Positions 10,361 through 20,284 of a stretch of DNA of 64,000 nt are shown one piece after another. The translations under genes and the position numbers were made by a program. The stretch's first letter is position 1, and every line of letters begins with the position of its first letter. A model generated the notes under the pieces. That model saw nothing but the letters and a program-made list of their open reading frames with translations, had not been told where the DNA came from and ran no database searches. This DNA is from Rhipicephalus microplus. Taxonomy: Eukaryota; Arthropoda; Arachnida; Ixodida; Ixodidae. Location: NCBI RefSeq assembly GCF_043290135.1, contig NC_134700.1, positions 163,270,053-163,334,052 on the forward strand, written 5' to 3'.

Positions 10361-11503
10361 ATAAAACATTTCGCTCGGCTTCCATCTCATCACCTAGCCT
10401 CACTTCGAACTTCCAGGCCCCACTCAGCGTTCAGCGCAACTGTAGCTCAGCATTGCGCAGTGCTTCCATTGCACTTCACGCATGCAGCACAGCCGCCGAT
10501 ACCATTATGGTGCCTACACCCACTCAAAGCCTTTCTCACAATTCCTGGCATCCAAAATAAGAAAAAATCGTCGCATCTAGCCCTGAAACAGGCCACATTA
10601 CTTTTCCTGCAAGAGAAGCACAACGGACGCCTTCACATTTACACGGATGGCTCGGTGTCCTCAGTAAGCTCTGCAGGGGCAGTGGTTATTCCCGCGAAGA
10701 ACATCACAATTAAATTCATGACATCGCATTTGACGTCGTCGACAGCTGCAGAACTTGCAGCCATTCGTGCAGCTCTGGAGTTTATAGTGAAAGAACCTTC
10801 GGGAATTTGGTCGATCTTCTCGGACTCGAAGGCATCTCTTCAATGTCTTATATCACCTTTTCGCCATGGACCTAATGAACAGTTAGTAGCTGAAATAAGG
10901 CTTCTTCATCACCAAGCAACCGAAAAACAGCACAGCATAGTGTATCAGTGGATACCAGGCCATTGCGGTATATATGGCAAAGACCGCGCAGATGAGGCCG
11001 CTAGATCTGCACACGATGGTACCCAATACACAGCCATCCCGTTCTCAAGAACCGACGCAGCTACAAGACCTCGTTCGCTTGCACGTGACCTCACACTGGC
11101 ACAGTGGAACTCGACAGACTTCACAAACGCGCGCCTGCATATCTTGGATCCCGATCTGCAGCTTCGTCTTCCCCCAAGGATATCTCGAGCTGAGGAGACT
11201 CTTCTATGCCGCCTGTGGCTTGGAGTGGCCTTCACGAACGCATACTCTTATCTCATCGGGATGGCCAGCTCTCTTACATGCACTTACTGCAGTTGCGAAG
11301 AAACCATCGCGCACCTTCTGTGTGAGTGCACCCATTTCAACGTGCAAAGACAAGAACTCACTGCAGCTCTGGATAGACTAGACAATCCGCCTTTGTCGGA
11401 ACAAAGGATTCTGGGTCATTGGCCAAGCCCATCCTCAGCCCAGAAGGCTTTGAAAGCTTTGCTGCGCTTTTTGCGGACAACTGGCCTCAGAGACAGACTT
11501 TAG
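10361..11503 (+). pseudogene. LINE B ORF2 C-terminus: RNase H and zinc-binding tail
   Basis: An open frame of about 380 codons with no start of its own, cut by 5' truncation. RNase H residues are in order: Asp in HIYTDGSVSS, Glu in TAAELAAIRAAL, Asp in FSDSKASLQC, and the end motif WIPGHCGIYGKDRADEAA. A C-terminal Cys/His cluster follows (TCTYCSCEETIAHLLCEC). The RNase H would degrade the RNA strand of the cDNA hybrid. The four-residue active site appears complete, so this is a recent or slowly decaying copy, but without RT it is dead. Family: I-superfamily LINE. Confidence 0.85.
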
Positions 11504-11620
11504 TGTCTTATACTCTTTGATGTTGCCTTTCCTCTGTCGCATTTTTTTGTAATTTCTCCCTCTCTTCGCAACATTTCTTTTTAACATCTATCATTCCCCT
11601 CACCCCTTTCCCCAGCACAG

Positions 11621-11650
11621 GGTAGCCAGCCGGTCTAAGAACTGGCTAAC
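11621..11650 (+). other. 3' hairpin of LINE B
   Basis: GGTAGCCAG pairs with CTGGCTAACC (one bulged A) around a 13-base loop, about 40 bp before the end of the element. Similar 3' stem-loops occur in the other LINE families here and may be the RT recognition site (inference). Confidence 0.6.
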
Positions 11651-11688
11651 CTCCCTGTCTTTCCGCTTAAACTTTCTTCCTCCTCCTC

Positions 11689-11701
11689 CTCACTCAAATA
11701 T
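11689..11701. repeat. Target-site duplication of LINE B, right copy
   Basis: CTCACTCAAATAT directly after the TCC-repeat tail of LINE B; see the left copy at 10347. The tail ends in the same bases, so the exact join is uncertain by one or two bases. Confidence 0.9.
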
Positions 11702-12913
11702 GACTGTAAGATTTGATACAAGCTATTGATATCTCGGGATGACGAGAAAAAAGCAATATCATCGGCGTAGACATAAAGAGGAACATTTTTATGAACGGGA
11801 ATATATGATAATAATATATTAAATAAAAGAGGTGATAGGACTGATCCTTGCGGAACCCCTCTTGTTTGCTTATATGAGGGTGAAGTAATTTCCTCGTGGC
11901 AACAAAAGAATTGTCTCTGAAAGAGAAACTCCTGAACCCAAGATATAATGTACTTGGGAACCTCACAGTCCTCTAATCTTGAAAAAAAATGTACTGTATT
12001 CCACACTATCGTAGGTTTTTGCGATATCTAACGTGACTAATGCAGAAAGCTCACCAGATATTTTTGCAAGGCGAATTCGGCTTTCCACATCAACATGAGC
12101 CGGCCATATAGAGCACCCTTGTCTAAATCCTACTTGCCTTGGTGAAAGAATGTCCTGACTAGCGATGAATTCACTGAGCCTTCTATGAAGAATTCTTTCA
12201 ATTGTTTTAACTAGGTTTGAAATAAGCGAAATTGGCCGAATGTTATCCAGGACATATCCGAGGCTTGGATTTTTTCGCAGCAACACAACTTTAGCAATTT
12301 TTCATGCACTTGGAATCCATGTGTGCTGTAAGGAGCAGTTAACAATATTTAAAAGCTCCTCGGGATGGGAATTAAATATCAATTTAATCATAGAGTTTGT
12401 AATCTGATCTGGACCTGGAGCTGCTTGCTTTACAGTTAGTATGACATCTGCCATTTCCGCCATAGTGACTTCCCGAAAGTCCGAGGTTGCGCTTTTGAAT
12501 GTCACAGGTCTCAAGCATGACGAAGCGAAACGCGCTTCAAGTCCTTTTGCGATGTTCTCTAACAAATCCTGTTGTCTCTTTAGGAGACAGCACTACTGAA
12601 TGCGAATATGCTGGTACCTTCGTCGATTTTTTCTTCCGTAGAAACCTGTGCAGCGCAGATCTTTTATCAGGTTTTGATAAACACGAATGTAAGTCAGGAT
12701 TGTGTTTATCTTTAGCTATTGCAACTGTACGTTTAAACAGCACTGCGTGGAATTTATAGTCAACCCAATTTTTCGGAATATGGTTGTGGCGTAAACGTTT
12801 CCAAGCAGCCTTACGTCGCCTATACGCAAGCGTACAATCTTCATTCCACCAAGCTGAATTTGACGGTGTGCTGCCGTACTTAACAGAAAACTCTGCCGGC
12901 TAGACAGAGTCAC
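11702..12913 (-). pseudogene. LINE A ORF2, reverse transcriptase part
   Basis: Broken RT domain. In order on the minus strand: APGPDQITNSMIK, then an in-frame stop at about 12302 (where IPSA-W is expected), NIRPISLISNLVKTIER, RQVGFRQGCS, the first catalytic Asp in LVTLDIAKTYDSVE, a frameshift near 11985, GVPQGSVLSPLLF, and the YADD box in YVYADDIAFF. It then reads SYLSE at the LINE B insertion and resumes at 10346. Catalytic Asp residues are retained; the damage is one stop, at least two frameshifts and the insertion. Confidence 0.85.
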
Positions 12914-13700
12914 TTAGACACGCTACGACTGAAGCAGCTCCTTGCTGTCCGACGCGTCCTCTCAATGACGAGAGCGCGGAGTTTAAAACAGTTTTATAAA
13001 TTTTATAGTTGGTGAACCGTTGTTGCCGGATAGCAGAGGTAAGTTGTGGTAGCATTATTTCATAGGTAATTGGTACATGATCACTACTCGTCCCATTATC
13101 AAACGTTTCCCACGATGAAATCATAAACTGGCCACACGAAAATATTAGGTCTAATGTTGATGAGCATATCCCGCGTAGAAAGGTAACTTGTCCAGAGTTA
13201 TGAGAGCGAAAATTATTATCCTGCAACCAATTCCACAATCTTTTGCCACAGCCATCTGTTTTAAGCCCCCAAGAAGTGTGATGCGAGTTAAAATCCCCAG
13301 CCAATAAAATTGAATTTGACGAAGAATTCTTGATAACACAGTCTAGGTGATCTGTGCGTCTTTCTCCATTCGGAAAGTACGCACTATTCACTGTAATCCT
13401 GTTGGAGTCAGGTACCAAACAATCTATTCCTAGCAATTCACAATCCGGACAAATATGTTCAAAAGTTACCGTAACATGATGACACATTTTTGAAGATATT
13501 AGAACCAATAATCCACCTCCTCTACCTGGCCGATCCAGTATAAAAGTTCGAAAATATTTCATAGTAAATGTTTGGTTTACTGAAATCCAAGACTCTTGAA
13601 GTAAAATTATATTAGGATTTGTTTGCTGTATGAAATAAATAAGATCTATGTAATTGGAAGATACCCAGCGAAAATTCCACTGAAGAACTTTTACAGGCGC
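12900..13700 (-). pseudogene. LINE A ORF2, APE-type endonuclease
   Basis: The domain starts with VLQWNFRWVSSN near 13690, has LLQESWI, then PGRGGGLLVLI, SAYFPNGERRTDH, the catalytic LLAGDFNSHHTSWG, STLDLIFS and the SDHVPITYE end motif. It is the target-nicking nuclease of a non-LTR retrotransposon. The reading frame is open from the ATG at 13562 to a stop at 12900; upstream it is also readable in frame. Downstream the frame shifts before the RT. Confidence 0.85.
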
Positions 13701-15028
13701 TAAGATGGACTTAATATAGTTGACTCTACTGCAGAATGCAGAACGTCCTGCTCATTGTTGGTATCAGTAAGAACTCTTTTTTTTGGTTTTGACATTCGCA
13801 AACTGGTTGGAGACAATGGAGCATTGCGTCGTTTATGAATGATATTACCAAGCCTCGTGTCACCAAACGACCCACTAGGCTCCACAGGGGTCGGCGACTG
13901 AGTGCTGACGAGCGTTTCAGGGGTAACATCTTCTTGACGCCGATTATTTTGTTCATTGTCGAGGTGCTCCGCTTCACCCTGGAGCATGACAGTGTGTGCA
14001 GCGAAGGAGGGAATAAGGCTGTTTAACCTGGCGGCGAGCATCTCGGCCAGACCTTCAGCAAAGGTGTTGAAAAGCCGTTCCATAATCATCGGCATGGCCT
14101 TATCTATAGCTGCCGACACTGCGGAAGCGACCGTCGCTTCAATTGACCCACAATGGCGTGATGTAGCAGCAGCGTACCCCACTTCGCGCTCTTTAATGAA
14201 GGAAGTTGCCTCAGACCGAGAACAATGGCGTTTCTCCATTATATCTAGAATTTGTGTTTCACGTTCTCGACCAGGGCAGCTATTGTCCGTGGCTGTGTGT
14301 GCTCCACTACATAGGCAACACCTGCAGTTGTCTACCTGACAATTCGATGCGGCATGTGCCCCACCGCAATTCGCACATCTCAATGAGGACCTGCAAGCAT
14401 TAGCGCTATGTCCAAATCGCCAGCAGTTACGGCATCGCAGTGGGCGAGGTGTCAATGCCTCTACACGGAATAGATAAGGCCAGGCCTTCAGCTCAGAGGG
14501 GCGTGTGAGACCAGCAAAGGTAACAATGACGCTTTCAGTAGGGACTCGCGTATCACTTACAGGTCTGGTGCATCTGTAGACAGATGTCACGCCAGCCGGA
14601 GAGACCATCTTTAGGAATGCTTCAGGACTAATGTTAGTTGGAACACCACGAACAATGCACTTCACGCAAGCAAGATGAGGGGGGATAAAAGCGCGAACAG
14701 CAATGAACGCAAATCTCGTGGCGGCCAGTAAGTCTGTTAAGCATTGAATATTTGAAGACCTGCATAGTATGCCAGTCTTGCTGAAACGCCTCACCTCCGA
14801 GATGTCCAGAAAATGACCGCTTAAGTTGCGAAGTTCTTCTTGGAACACCTCCGTTTCACTCAACCGAATGGTTCCACCATCAGTGGGCACAAGCGCGACA
14901 GGCAAACTGCTTACGCCGTTCTTGAGGAAGCACTCCAGCGGTACCGATTCAGCAGGGTGACTGGCCGACCAGGGCGAGCCCTGGCCGGGGCCGGAGACCG
15001 GCAGTGATGGCTCCTGAAAAATCAGCAA
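13700..15028 (-). CDS. LINE A ORF1, gag-like with three zinc knuckles
   Basis: About 440 codons, open, but without an ATG at its start; a stop lies just upstream, so the real N-terminus may be lost or in another frame. It has an RRM-like middle region and three successive CCHC knuckles: CRNCWRFGHSANAC, CANCGGAHAASNC and CCLCSGAHTATDNSC. The C-terminal third is Ala/Ser/Thr-rich with a basic KPKKRVLT near the end. It would coat LINE RNA. Three clustered knuckles are typical for ORF1 of Jockey/I/R1-type elements. It is followed directly by ORF2 (endonuclease), with a stop close to the junction. Confidence 0.8.
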   Translation of the reverse strand: MLIFQEPSLPVSGPGQGSPWSASHPAESVPLECFLKNGVSSLPVALVPTDGGTIRLSETEVFQEELRNLSGHFLDISEVRRFSKTGILCRSSNIQCLTDLLAATRFAFIAVRAFIPPHLACVKCIVRGVPTNISPEAFLKMVSPAGVTSVYRCTRPVSDTRVPTESVIVTFAGLTRPSELKAWPYLFRVEALTPRPLRCRNCWRFGHSANACRSSLRCANCGGAHAASNCQVDNCRCCLCSGAHTATDNSCPGRERETQILDIMEKRHCSRSEATSFIKEREVGYAAATSRHCGSIEATVASAVSAAIDKAMPMIMERLFNTFAEGLAEMLAARLNSLIPSFAAHTVMLQGEAEHLDNEQNNRRQEDVTPETLVSTQSPTPVEPSGSFGDTRLGNIIHKRRNAPLSPTSLRMSKPKKRVLTDTNNEQDVLHSAVESTILSPS

Positions 15029-15158
15029 AAAGAACTTCTACCGCTATTAAACAACCAAAGGTGATGAGTGTGGCCAATCTCCTCTCACAGGCCGTGCAAT
15101 CGAAAGCGCCAACTACTGCAGGAACGATCGCCTTCTTCGCTCAGGCTCAGCCAAAATT

Positions 15159-15221
15159 CATGTTTATTCTACTGTCACTTCTTCCTCCTCTGCTTCTACG
15201 AACCGTCGCTACCTTCTTACG

Positions 15222-15226
<5 letters not shown>
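15159..15226 (-). repeat. 5' LTR remnant of the minus short-LTR element
   Basis: The first ~68 bp of the LTR read on the minus strand (TGTGACGTAAGAAGG to AATAAACATG), then an abrupt switch to LINE A sequence. It shares with the 3' LTR at 8151 variants that the plus copy lacks (GACAGTAGAATAAAC), which supports its belonging to the minus element. Confidence 0.75.
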
Positions 15227-15290
<64 letters not shown>

Positions 15291-15319
15291 CATGTGTGTG
15301 TGTTGTGTGTGTGTGTGTG
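15227..15319. repeat. (CA)n(TA)n(TG)n microsatellite between head-to-head LTRs
   Basis: CA, then TA, then TG runs in a roughly palindromic order, with ACATATACATG in the middle, fill the gap between two divergent 5' LTRs. Each LTR itself starts with TGTG, so the exact LTR borders blend with the repeat. Confidence 0.9.
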
Positions 15320-15416
15320 TGTGACGTATGAAGCGATGGTTGCTAGAGGTAGAGAAGGAAGAAGTGTGCTTTTGAATAAACATGGCGTATGAGCCAGGCC
15401 ACGTCCCCATTCATCA
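15320..15416 (+). repeat. 5' LTR of plus short-LTR element
   Basis: 97 bp from TGTGACGTATGAAGCG to CATTCATCA, with AATAAACATGG inside. It matches 17106-17203 apart from a few substitutions and single-base gaps. The next bases (TAACGTCATACGAG) would be the primer-binding region; no clear tRNA match was recognised. Confidence 0.85.
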
Positions 15417-15559
15417 TAACGTCATACGAGTAGGCAGGATGAAGACCTCCCAGTCACTTCATCAGTCGCTCAGCATCCACGCAGTTCTCCGCAAGAAACC
15501 CTGACCACACATGCACTACTGTACAAGCGCCTAGTATTACGCTTCGACCAGCATCATGT

Positions 15560-15960
15560 CAGAACCATCTGCTGACCTTGACACCCCCAAGTACACCGGA
15601 TCAGCGGAAGACTGGTGTGTAGAAGACTGTAGAAGACTGGTTCAACTGTAGAAGGCTGTAGAAGACAGTAGAAGACTGGTTCAACCTCTTCGAGCTCCAT
15701 GCAACCGCTGCATCATGGTCGGAACGGGAGATGGTCGCCAACTTTACCGACTACGTCTCTGGGGAGGCCTTCAAATTTTACCTTACCCATATATTTCAAA
15801 ACGACGAGTCATGGGAAAAGATAAAACAAGAAATGATCGTTTGGTTTAAAAAATGAAATGACGACTACGACGGGGACTTGCTTGTAACCCACCATCCACA
15901 GACAACCGCATTCGGTCGTCACAGTCAAAAGCAGCCTTCACGAATTGACTCCTGAAGTGC
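15560..15960 (+). pseudogene. Decayed gag-like region of plus copy
   Basis: Starts with an ATG near 15557 reading SEPSADLDTPKYTGSAEDW, then a local insertion made of near-identical GTAGAAGACTG steps (15618-15680), then WFNLFELHATAASWS, EREMVANFTDYVSGEAFKFY and DESWEKIKQEMIVW, before a stop in KK-TGA near 15853. It is clearly homologous to the gag-like frame at 9302-10284. The duplicated steps and stop make it non-functional. Confidence 0.75.
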
Positions 15961-16096
15961 ATATGAATCGAACGCTCACCGTTTGCCTTGTAATGACACA
16001 GTGTTCACGATAAGCATACTGTTGACGCATCGAGAAACTATCCAACCCCGCCATAACGACTTGAAAAGGTGTTTCTCATAACAAGACTTTATTTCT

Positions 16097-17006
16097 ATGG
16101 TTCAGCAGACTGTGCAGATTGAGCGTAGCAATGCCACGTCACCTGTGGCATCGTCATCCAGAGCTCACCAATCCAAGTACCGAGAGAATGCAGAAGTAAT
16201 ACTAACATCAAACCTCCCACGCAGCTATCTGTCAGAAGCGTCCATACAGGACCACCTTACCGGAGCCTCTGAAGAGCATTTTAGCAATAATGGCACATTA
16301 CCAACTATGCCCGACCAGCAAGGCACCAGCTCACAATGCATCAGCTGTTTACGGGACATACTAACTTTCGAAAGAAGTGAACGCCCAATTCCGAAAGGGG
16401 CTCCACTACAGCCATCTCCCGAGCAACATCAGCAAAGCAAGCAAAGCCAAGTTCACAAACACATGCGACCACAAAAAAGACTGCAACAAAGGCATAGATG
16501 AACGCGAAATTCAACGGAAGTGCGTTCACCAATTGAAAAACATCGAAAAATAAGACCTCCAAACCAAAGGCCATTTGAAGACGTCAGACAATTTCGCACA
16601 AAAAAAAGTCGCCAGAGACGCTCCCCGGGCCTGCTATTACAACCACTGCAACACCACAGGAAACGCCAAGAAAGACGTGGAAGCACTACATGCAAACCAC
16701 AAGCACTCCGGCACACTGTTACAATCTTTCGAGAAGCACGCACGCAAGAAGCATCGGGATTGCACCATGCACGACGCGAAATACAACCCCGATGACATCC
16801 GAGCTGCCGATGCAACAAGGACGTCCAAGTTTGTTCGTTTTTCGCAGCTGCTGAAGCCGTGTCATGGTCAGCGCAGTTGTGCAGGACGTGGTTATCTTCT
16901 CCAGAACGCCACAGTCAGCATCGCCCACCAGATCTCCTGCGTTAACCGGACTGCTGCACTCCTCCCTGAAGTCTTTGAAAGTTTAAGGAACTTCCCTGGA
17001 GCATAG
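16097..17006 (+). pseudogene. Second frame of plus short-LTR element
   Basis: The first 134 codons from the ATG at 16097 match the second frame of the minus copy (SYLSEASIQDH, CISCLRD, PLQPSPEQHQQSKQS). After a stop at 16499, similarity continues to about 17006 in two overlapping frames, one Arg-rich and one reading NTTGNAKKDVEALHANH. The ATG here may mark the original start. Function not recognised. Confidence 0.5.
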
Positions 17007-17086
17007 AACAAATTGTGAATCTTGACATTTATGGCTTTTCAACATCTCCTAGTTTACTTTTGCTTGTTCATAATTCATGCCTTCTT

Positions 17087-17105
17087 TCGGCGGGAGGGGG
17101 AATCG
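17087..17105 (+). other. Polypurine tract of plus short-LTR element
   Basis: CGGCGGGAGGGGGAATCG lies immediately before the 3' LTR and matches the tract of the minus copy in position and composition. Confidence 0.75.
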
Positions 17106-17203
17106 TGTGACGTATGAAGCGATGTTCGGTAGAGGCAGAGAAGGAAGAAGTGTGCTTTGGAATAAACATGGCGTATGAGCCAGGCCACGTCACCCATTCA
17201 TCA
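17106..17203 (+). repeat. 3' LTR of plus short-LTR element
   Basis: 98 bp, TGTGACGTATGAAGCG to CATTCATCA, matching the 5' LTR at 15320. It is followed by TAGCCTC and then TA microsatellite. Confidence 0.85.
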
Positions 17204-17207
17204 TAGC

Positions 17208-17276
<69 letters not shown>
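17208..17276. repeat. (TA)n microsatellite, left part
   Basis: A pure TA run that ends exactly at the Gypsy 3' LTR (17277). The run resumes on the other side at 22434, so the Gypsy element appears to have split it. Confidence 0.95.
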
Positions 17277-17280
<4 letters not shown>

Positions 17281-17404
17281 ACGGTGCGATGGATGCATTT
17301 ATTTACAGGAGATGATCAATGCGAGAGTGCAGGGATCTGGCCGATCGCCGCTCGTGCCAACCTCGTTCTTCTCTTCTTCCACGCGCATCCTCAGTATCGT
17401 AGCA
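17277..17404 (-). repeat. Gypsy 3' LTR
   Basis: 128 bp; minus strand starts TGCTACGATACTGAGG and ends CACCGTAACA. The minus strand just before it carries the polypurine tract GCAAAGGGGGAAT (about 17405-17418). Confidence 0.9.
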
Positions 17405-17438
17405 ATTCCCCCTTTGCAGACGATGCCCACCGGGCGAG

Positions 17439-18947
17439 TTAGGCTTCGTTGCGATGATGATAGCGTTTTAAACGGGCAATATGAACGACGTTGTTCTTGC
17501 TTGAGCGGCGGCCAGTTGACAACAGCGGAGATATCACGTACATGACATCGCTTAGACGTTCAAAGACAACAAACGGACCGGTGTAGTTGGCCAGAAACTT
17601 TTGGCAGAGGCCGCGCTTGCGAAGCGGCGTCCAAAGCCACACCAAATCCCCTTTCTCAAACCATACGTGCCGGTGACTTCTGTCGTAACGGTTTTTGAAG
17701 CGTTTCTGTGAGACGAAAGTTCGAAGACAGGTGATGCGCCGGGCCTCTTCTTCGCGGCAAATGGTTTCGGCGAGAGTAGGTTGATCAGTCTCGGAAAAAG
17801 GAAGGATAGTGTCAAGAGCTGTGTGGGGTTGGCGTGCGTAGAGCTGATAAAATGGACTGTATCTCGTTGTTTCGTGCTGTGCAGTGTTGTAGGCGAAAGT
17901 TATAAATGCCAAATCGCGTCCCATGTTTTGTGTCCAGAATCAACATACATGGAAATCACGTTGACGAGAGTCCTATTTGTTCGTTCCGTCAAACCATTAG
18001 CCTGCGGCTGATACGGGGTAGTGTGACGAAAATGGCACGAAGCAAGACGAAGGAGGTCTTCAACTACATTGGCAACAAATTGCCGCCCCCGATCACTGAT
18101 GATGACACAGGGGGGATCCATGGCGTAATATAACGTGTGACAGCATGAACTGTGAAACTTGAGTGGCCGTTACCGCAGGAATCGCCGCAGTTTCGGCGTA
18201 ACGTGTGAGGTGGTCAACGCCCACAATAATCCATCGGTTGCCGTTCGTTGATCGCGGAAAAGGGCCGAGCAGGTCGGAACCTACGACGTCAAATGGTGAA
18301 CTCGGGGGTGCCATGAGATGAAGTAGTCCGGCTGGCGGAGTTGTAGGACGCTTGTGGCGTTGACATTGCTCACAGCTCGCAACGTATGCAGTCACACTTT
18401 TACGCATCTTCGGCCAGAAGAAGCGTTCTTGCGTGCGATAAAATGTCCTAGAAAAACCCATATGGCCAGATTTTGGGTCGTCGTGCATTGGTCGAAGTAC
18501 TTGTTGTCGAAGACTTGTAGGCACAACTAGAAGTAGGCGAGGGCCTACGCCGGAATAATTCTTTTTGTAAAGAACGCCATCCTTTACGACGAAACCACGT
18601 TGACCGTTTGTTCCGGAAATAAAGAAAGAAGCGAGACTGTTGTCATTGCGTTGCTCTGCTCGAAAAGTTGTTAGGTCAGGGAACGGAGTATCCACTACAG
18701 CCAAATATTCATCAAAGTTGTCAGCGTCACACTCGGTTGTCGGAAGGGGAAGTCGTGAAAGGCAATCAGCGTCGGTATGACGACGACCACTCTTGTAGCA
18801 CACTTCAAAGTCGTGTTCTTGCAATCGTAATGCCCAACGAGCAAGACGACCAGATGGGTCCCGTAGTCCAGTGAGCCAACATAAAGAATGGTGGTCCGTG
18901 ACAATCGAGAATCGGCGTCCATAGATATAAGGGCGAAACTTGTGCAC
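17439..18947 (-). pseudogene. Gypsy pol: RNase H end and integrase
   Basis: Read on the minus strand: RFSIVTDHHSLCWL of RNase H, a linker, the integrase zinc finger (MHDDPKSGHMGF with two His, CEQCQRHK with two Cys), then the catalytic core with Asp in GSDLLGPF, Asp in VIISDRGRQF and Glu in QANGLTERTNRTL. The C-terminus has FEKGDLVWLW and the GPF motif in YTGPFVVFERLS, ending RLKRYHHRNEA. Frameshifts fall near 18110 and 17910. All three catalytic residues are present; the damage is frameshifts only. It inserts cDNA into the genome. Confidence 0.9.
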
Positions 18948-20284
18948 GGCGAATATGACCGCGAGACATTCTTGCTCTGTGACAGTATAGTTCGCTCCGG
19001 CTTACTTAAACAGCGACTGGCATAGGCAACGACGTGTTCAGCAGCTCCATGGCGTTGGACCAAGACGGCGCCAATACCTACACCACTGGCGTCGGTATGA
19101 ACTTCTGTGGCAGCAGATGGGTCATAGTGGCGAAGTACGGGCCCTGACGTAAGAGCAAACTTGAGTTGCAAAAAAGACGACTCGCATTCCGCTGACCACC
19201 GAAAAGGTGCGTTCTTGTTGAGTAGGGACGTCAAAGGGTGAGCGAGGTCGGCGAACCTGGGCACGAAGCGACGGAAGTACGAGCATAGGCCCAAAAAGCT
19301 TGGCAACTCTCGTACCGACTGAGGTTGTTTGAAGCTGCTGACTGCTGCGACTTTCTGGGGGTCGGGTCGAACGCCATGCTTGTCCACCAGGTGACCGAGA
19401 ACGAGAGTCTCACGGCTGCCATATGACACTTCTTAGAGTTCAGGGTGAGCTTAGCTCTCTCAAGGCAGGTGAGAACAATGTCTAGACGAGGGTTGTGTTC
19501 TTCGAATGTACGACCAAATATTATAATGTCATCCAGGTAGCAAAGACAAACTTCCCACTTTAGTCCACGTAACACAGTCCATGAAGCGCTCAAACGTGGC
19601 TCGAGCGTTGCATAGGCCAAACGGCATTACATTGAATTCAAATAGACCATCTTGGGTTATGAAGGCCGTTTTCTCTTTGTCATTCGGGTGCATGGGGATT
19701 TGCCAATAACCAGATCTCAAATCCACAGATGAGAAGTACGATGCCGAATGTAAACAATCGATGACATCATCAATCCTGGGAAGCGGGTAGACATCCTTTT
19801 TAGTAACAGAGTTGAGCCGTCTGTAATCTACGCAGAATCGCCATGTACCATCCTTCTTTCGGACAAGAATCACAGGGGCAGCCCGAGGGCTACACGACTC
19901 TTGAATAATGCTTTTCTTTAACATCTCTTCTACCTGTTGAGTAATGACCTTGCGCTCCGCAGATGAGACACGGTATGGTTTCTGCCAGATAGGGTGAGCG
20001 GATCTTGTGTCAATCCCATGGCGAGTACGCCACTCGGGTACACTTATTTGCTCTTCTTTCTGCGCAAAGTCAAATATAGTAGCGTGCTTCGCAAGGACAT
20101 CGACCAAAGCTTGACGTTTTTCTGATGATAGCGACTTGTTTACCATACTCAGAAAGTTGGCTTCTGTATGGTACGTTGCACAAATAGGATCTACTCTCTC
20201 GTCACTTAAAGATGCAATGAAACTGGTCGCATTTTGTTCGAAGCGGGCGAGTCGCATTCCGCAGGGTAGCATAACAGGTTCATT
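18948..20284 (-). pseudogene. Gypsy pol: reverse transcriptase and start of RNase H
   Basis: RT begins with HGIDTRSAHPIWQKPYR and continues with APVILVRKKDGTWRFCVDYR, the catalytic Asp in FSSVDLRSGYWQIPM, PFGLCNARATFERFMD, and the YLDD box in CYLDDIIIFGRT. Next come the thumb (LGHLVDKHGVRPDP, FLGLCSYFRRFVP) and the RNase H start with TDAS in VHTDASGVGIGAVL. Frameshifts near 19560, 19425 and 18960 split it. The ATG at about 20272 is internal to pol. RT copies element RNA primed by a tRNA. Confidence 0.9.

Larger units (their letters stand above)
10360..11688 (+). mobile_element. LINE B, 5'-truncated RNase H LINE inserted in LINE A
   Basis: 1,329 bp on the plus strand, bounded by the 13-bp duplication. 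It holds the end of ORF2 (RNase H and zinc-binding tail), a pyrimidine-rich 3' UTR, a 3' hairpin (11621-11650) and a short TCC-repeat tail. 5' truncation and a duplicated target are typical of target-primed reverse transcription. Confidence 0.9.
10285..15158 (-). mobile_element. LINE A, non-LTR retrotransposon, 3' part lost
   Basis: Minus-strand LINE with ORF1 (13700-15028), an APE-type endonuclease (about 12900-13700) and an RT that runs through 11702-12913, is interrupted by LINE B, and resumes at 10300-10346 with LEVWLGGQSFSLNVSKC. Three-knuckle ORF1 plus APE endonuclease fits the Jockey/I/R1 group. The 3' end of RT, any RNase H and the 3' UTR are missing: the sequence passes within about 20 bp into the short-LTR element's gag-like frame. 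It interrupts that element between AATAAACATG of its 5' LTR and the gag-like frame. The left boundary (10285-10300) is approximate. Confidence 0.75.
8151..15226 (-). mobile_element. Short-LTR retroelement without pol, minus copy, interrupted
   Basis: This is the full span of the minus-strand member of a head-to-head pair. Its 3' LTR is 8151-8251, followed inward by a polypurine tract, two reading frames (8417-9250 and 9302 to about 10284) and, beyond a large LINE insertion, a 70-bp remnant of the 5' LTR (15159-15226). Homology to the plus copy at 15320-17203 covers LTR, polypurine tract, gag-like region and the second frame. No protease, RT or integrase motif is present in either copy, so the family looks non-autonomous, possibly mobilised by a Ty3/Gypsy-type helper (inference). 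Confidence 0.75.
15320..17203 (+). mobile_element. Short-LTR retroelement without pol, plus copy
   Basis: 1.88 kb with LTRs at 15320-15416 and 17106-17203, a polypurine tract before the 3' LTR, a decayed gag-like region (about 15560-15960) and a second frame (16097-17006). It is the same family as 8151-15226 but lacks the segment with PPGF motifs. No pol domain fits in the space, so it is non-autonomous. Its target duplication cannot be judged because both ends border microsatellite. Confidence 0.8.
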
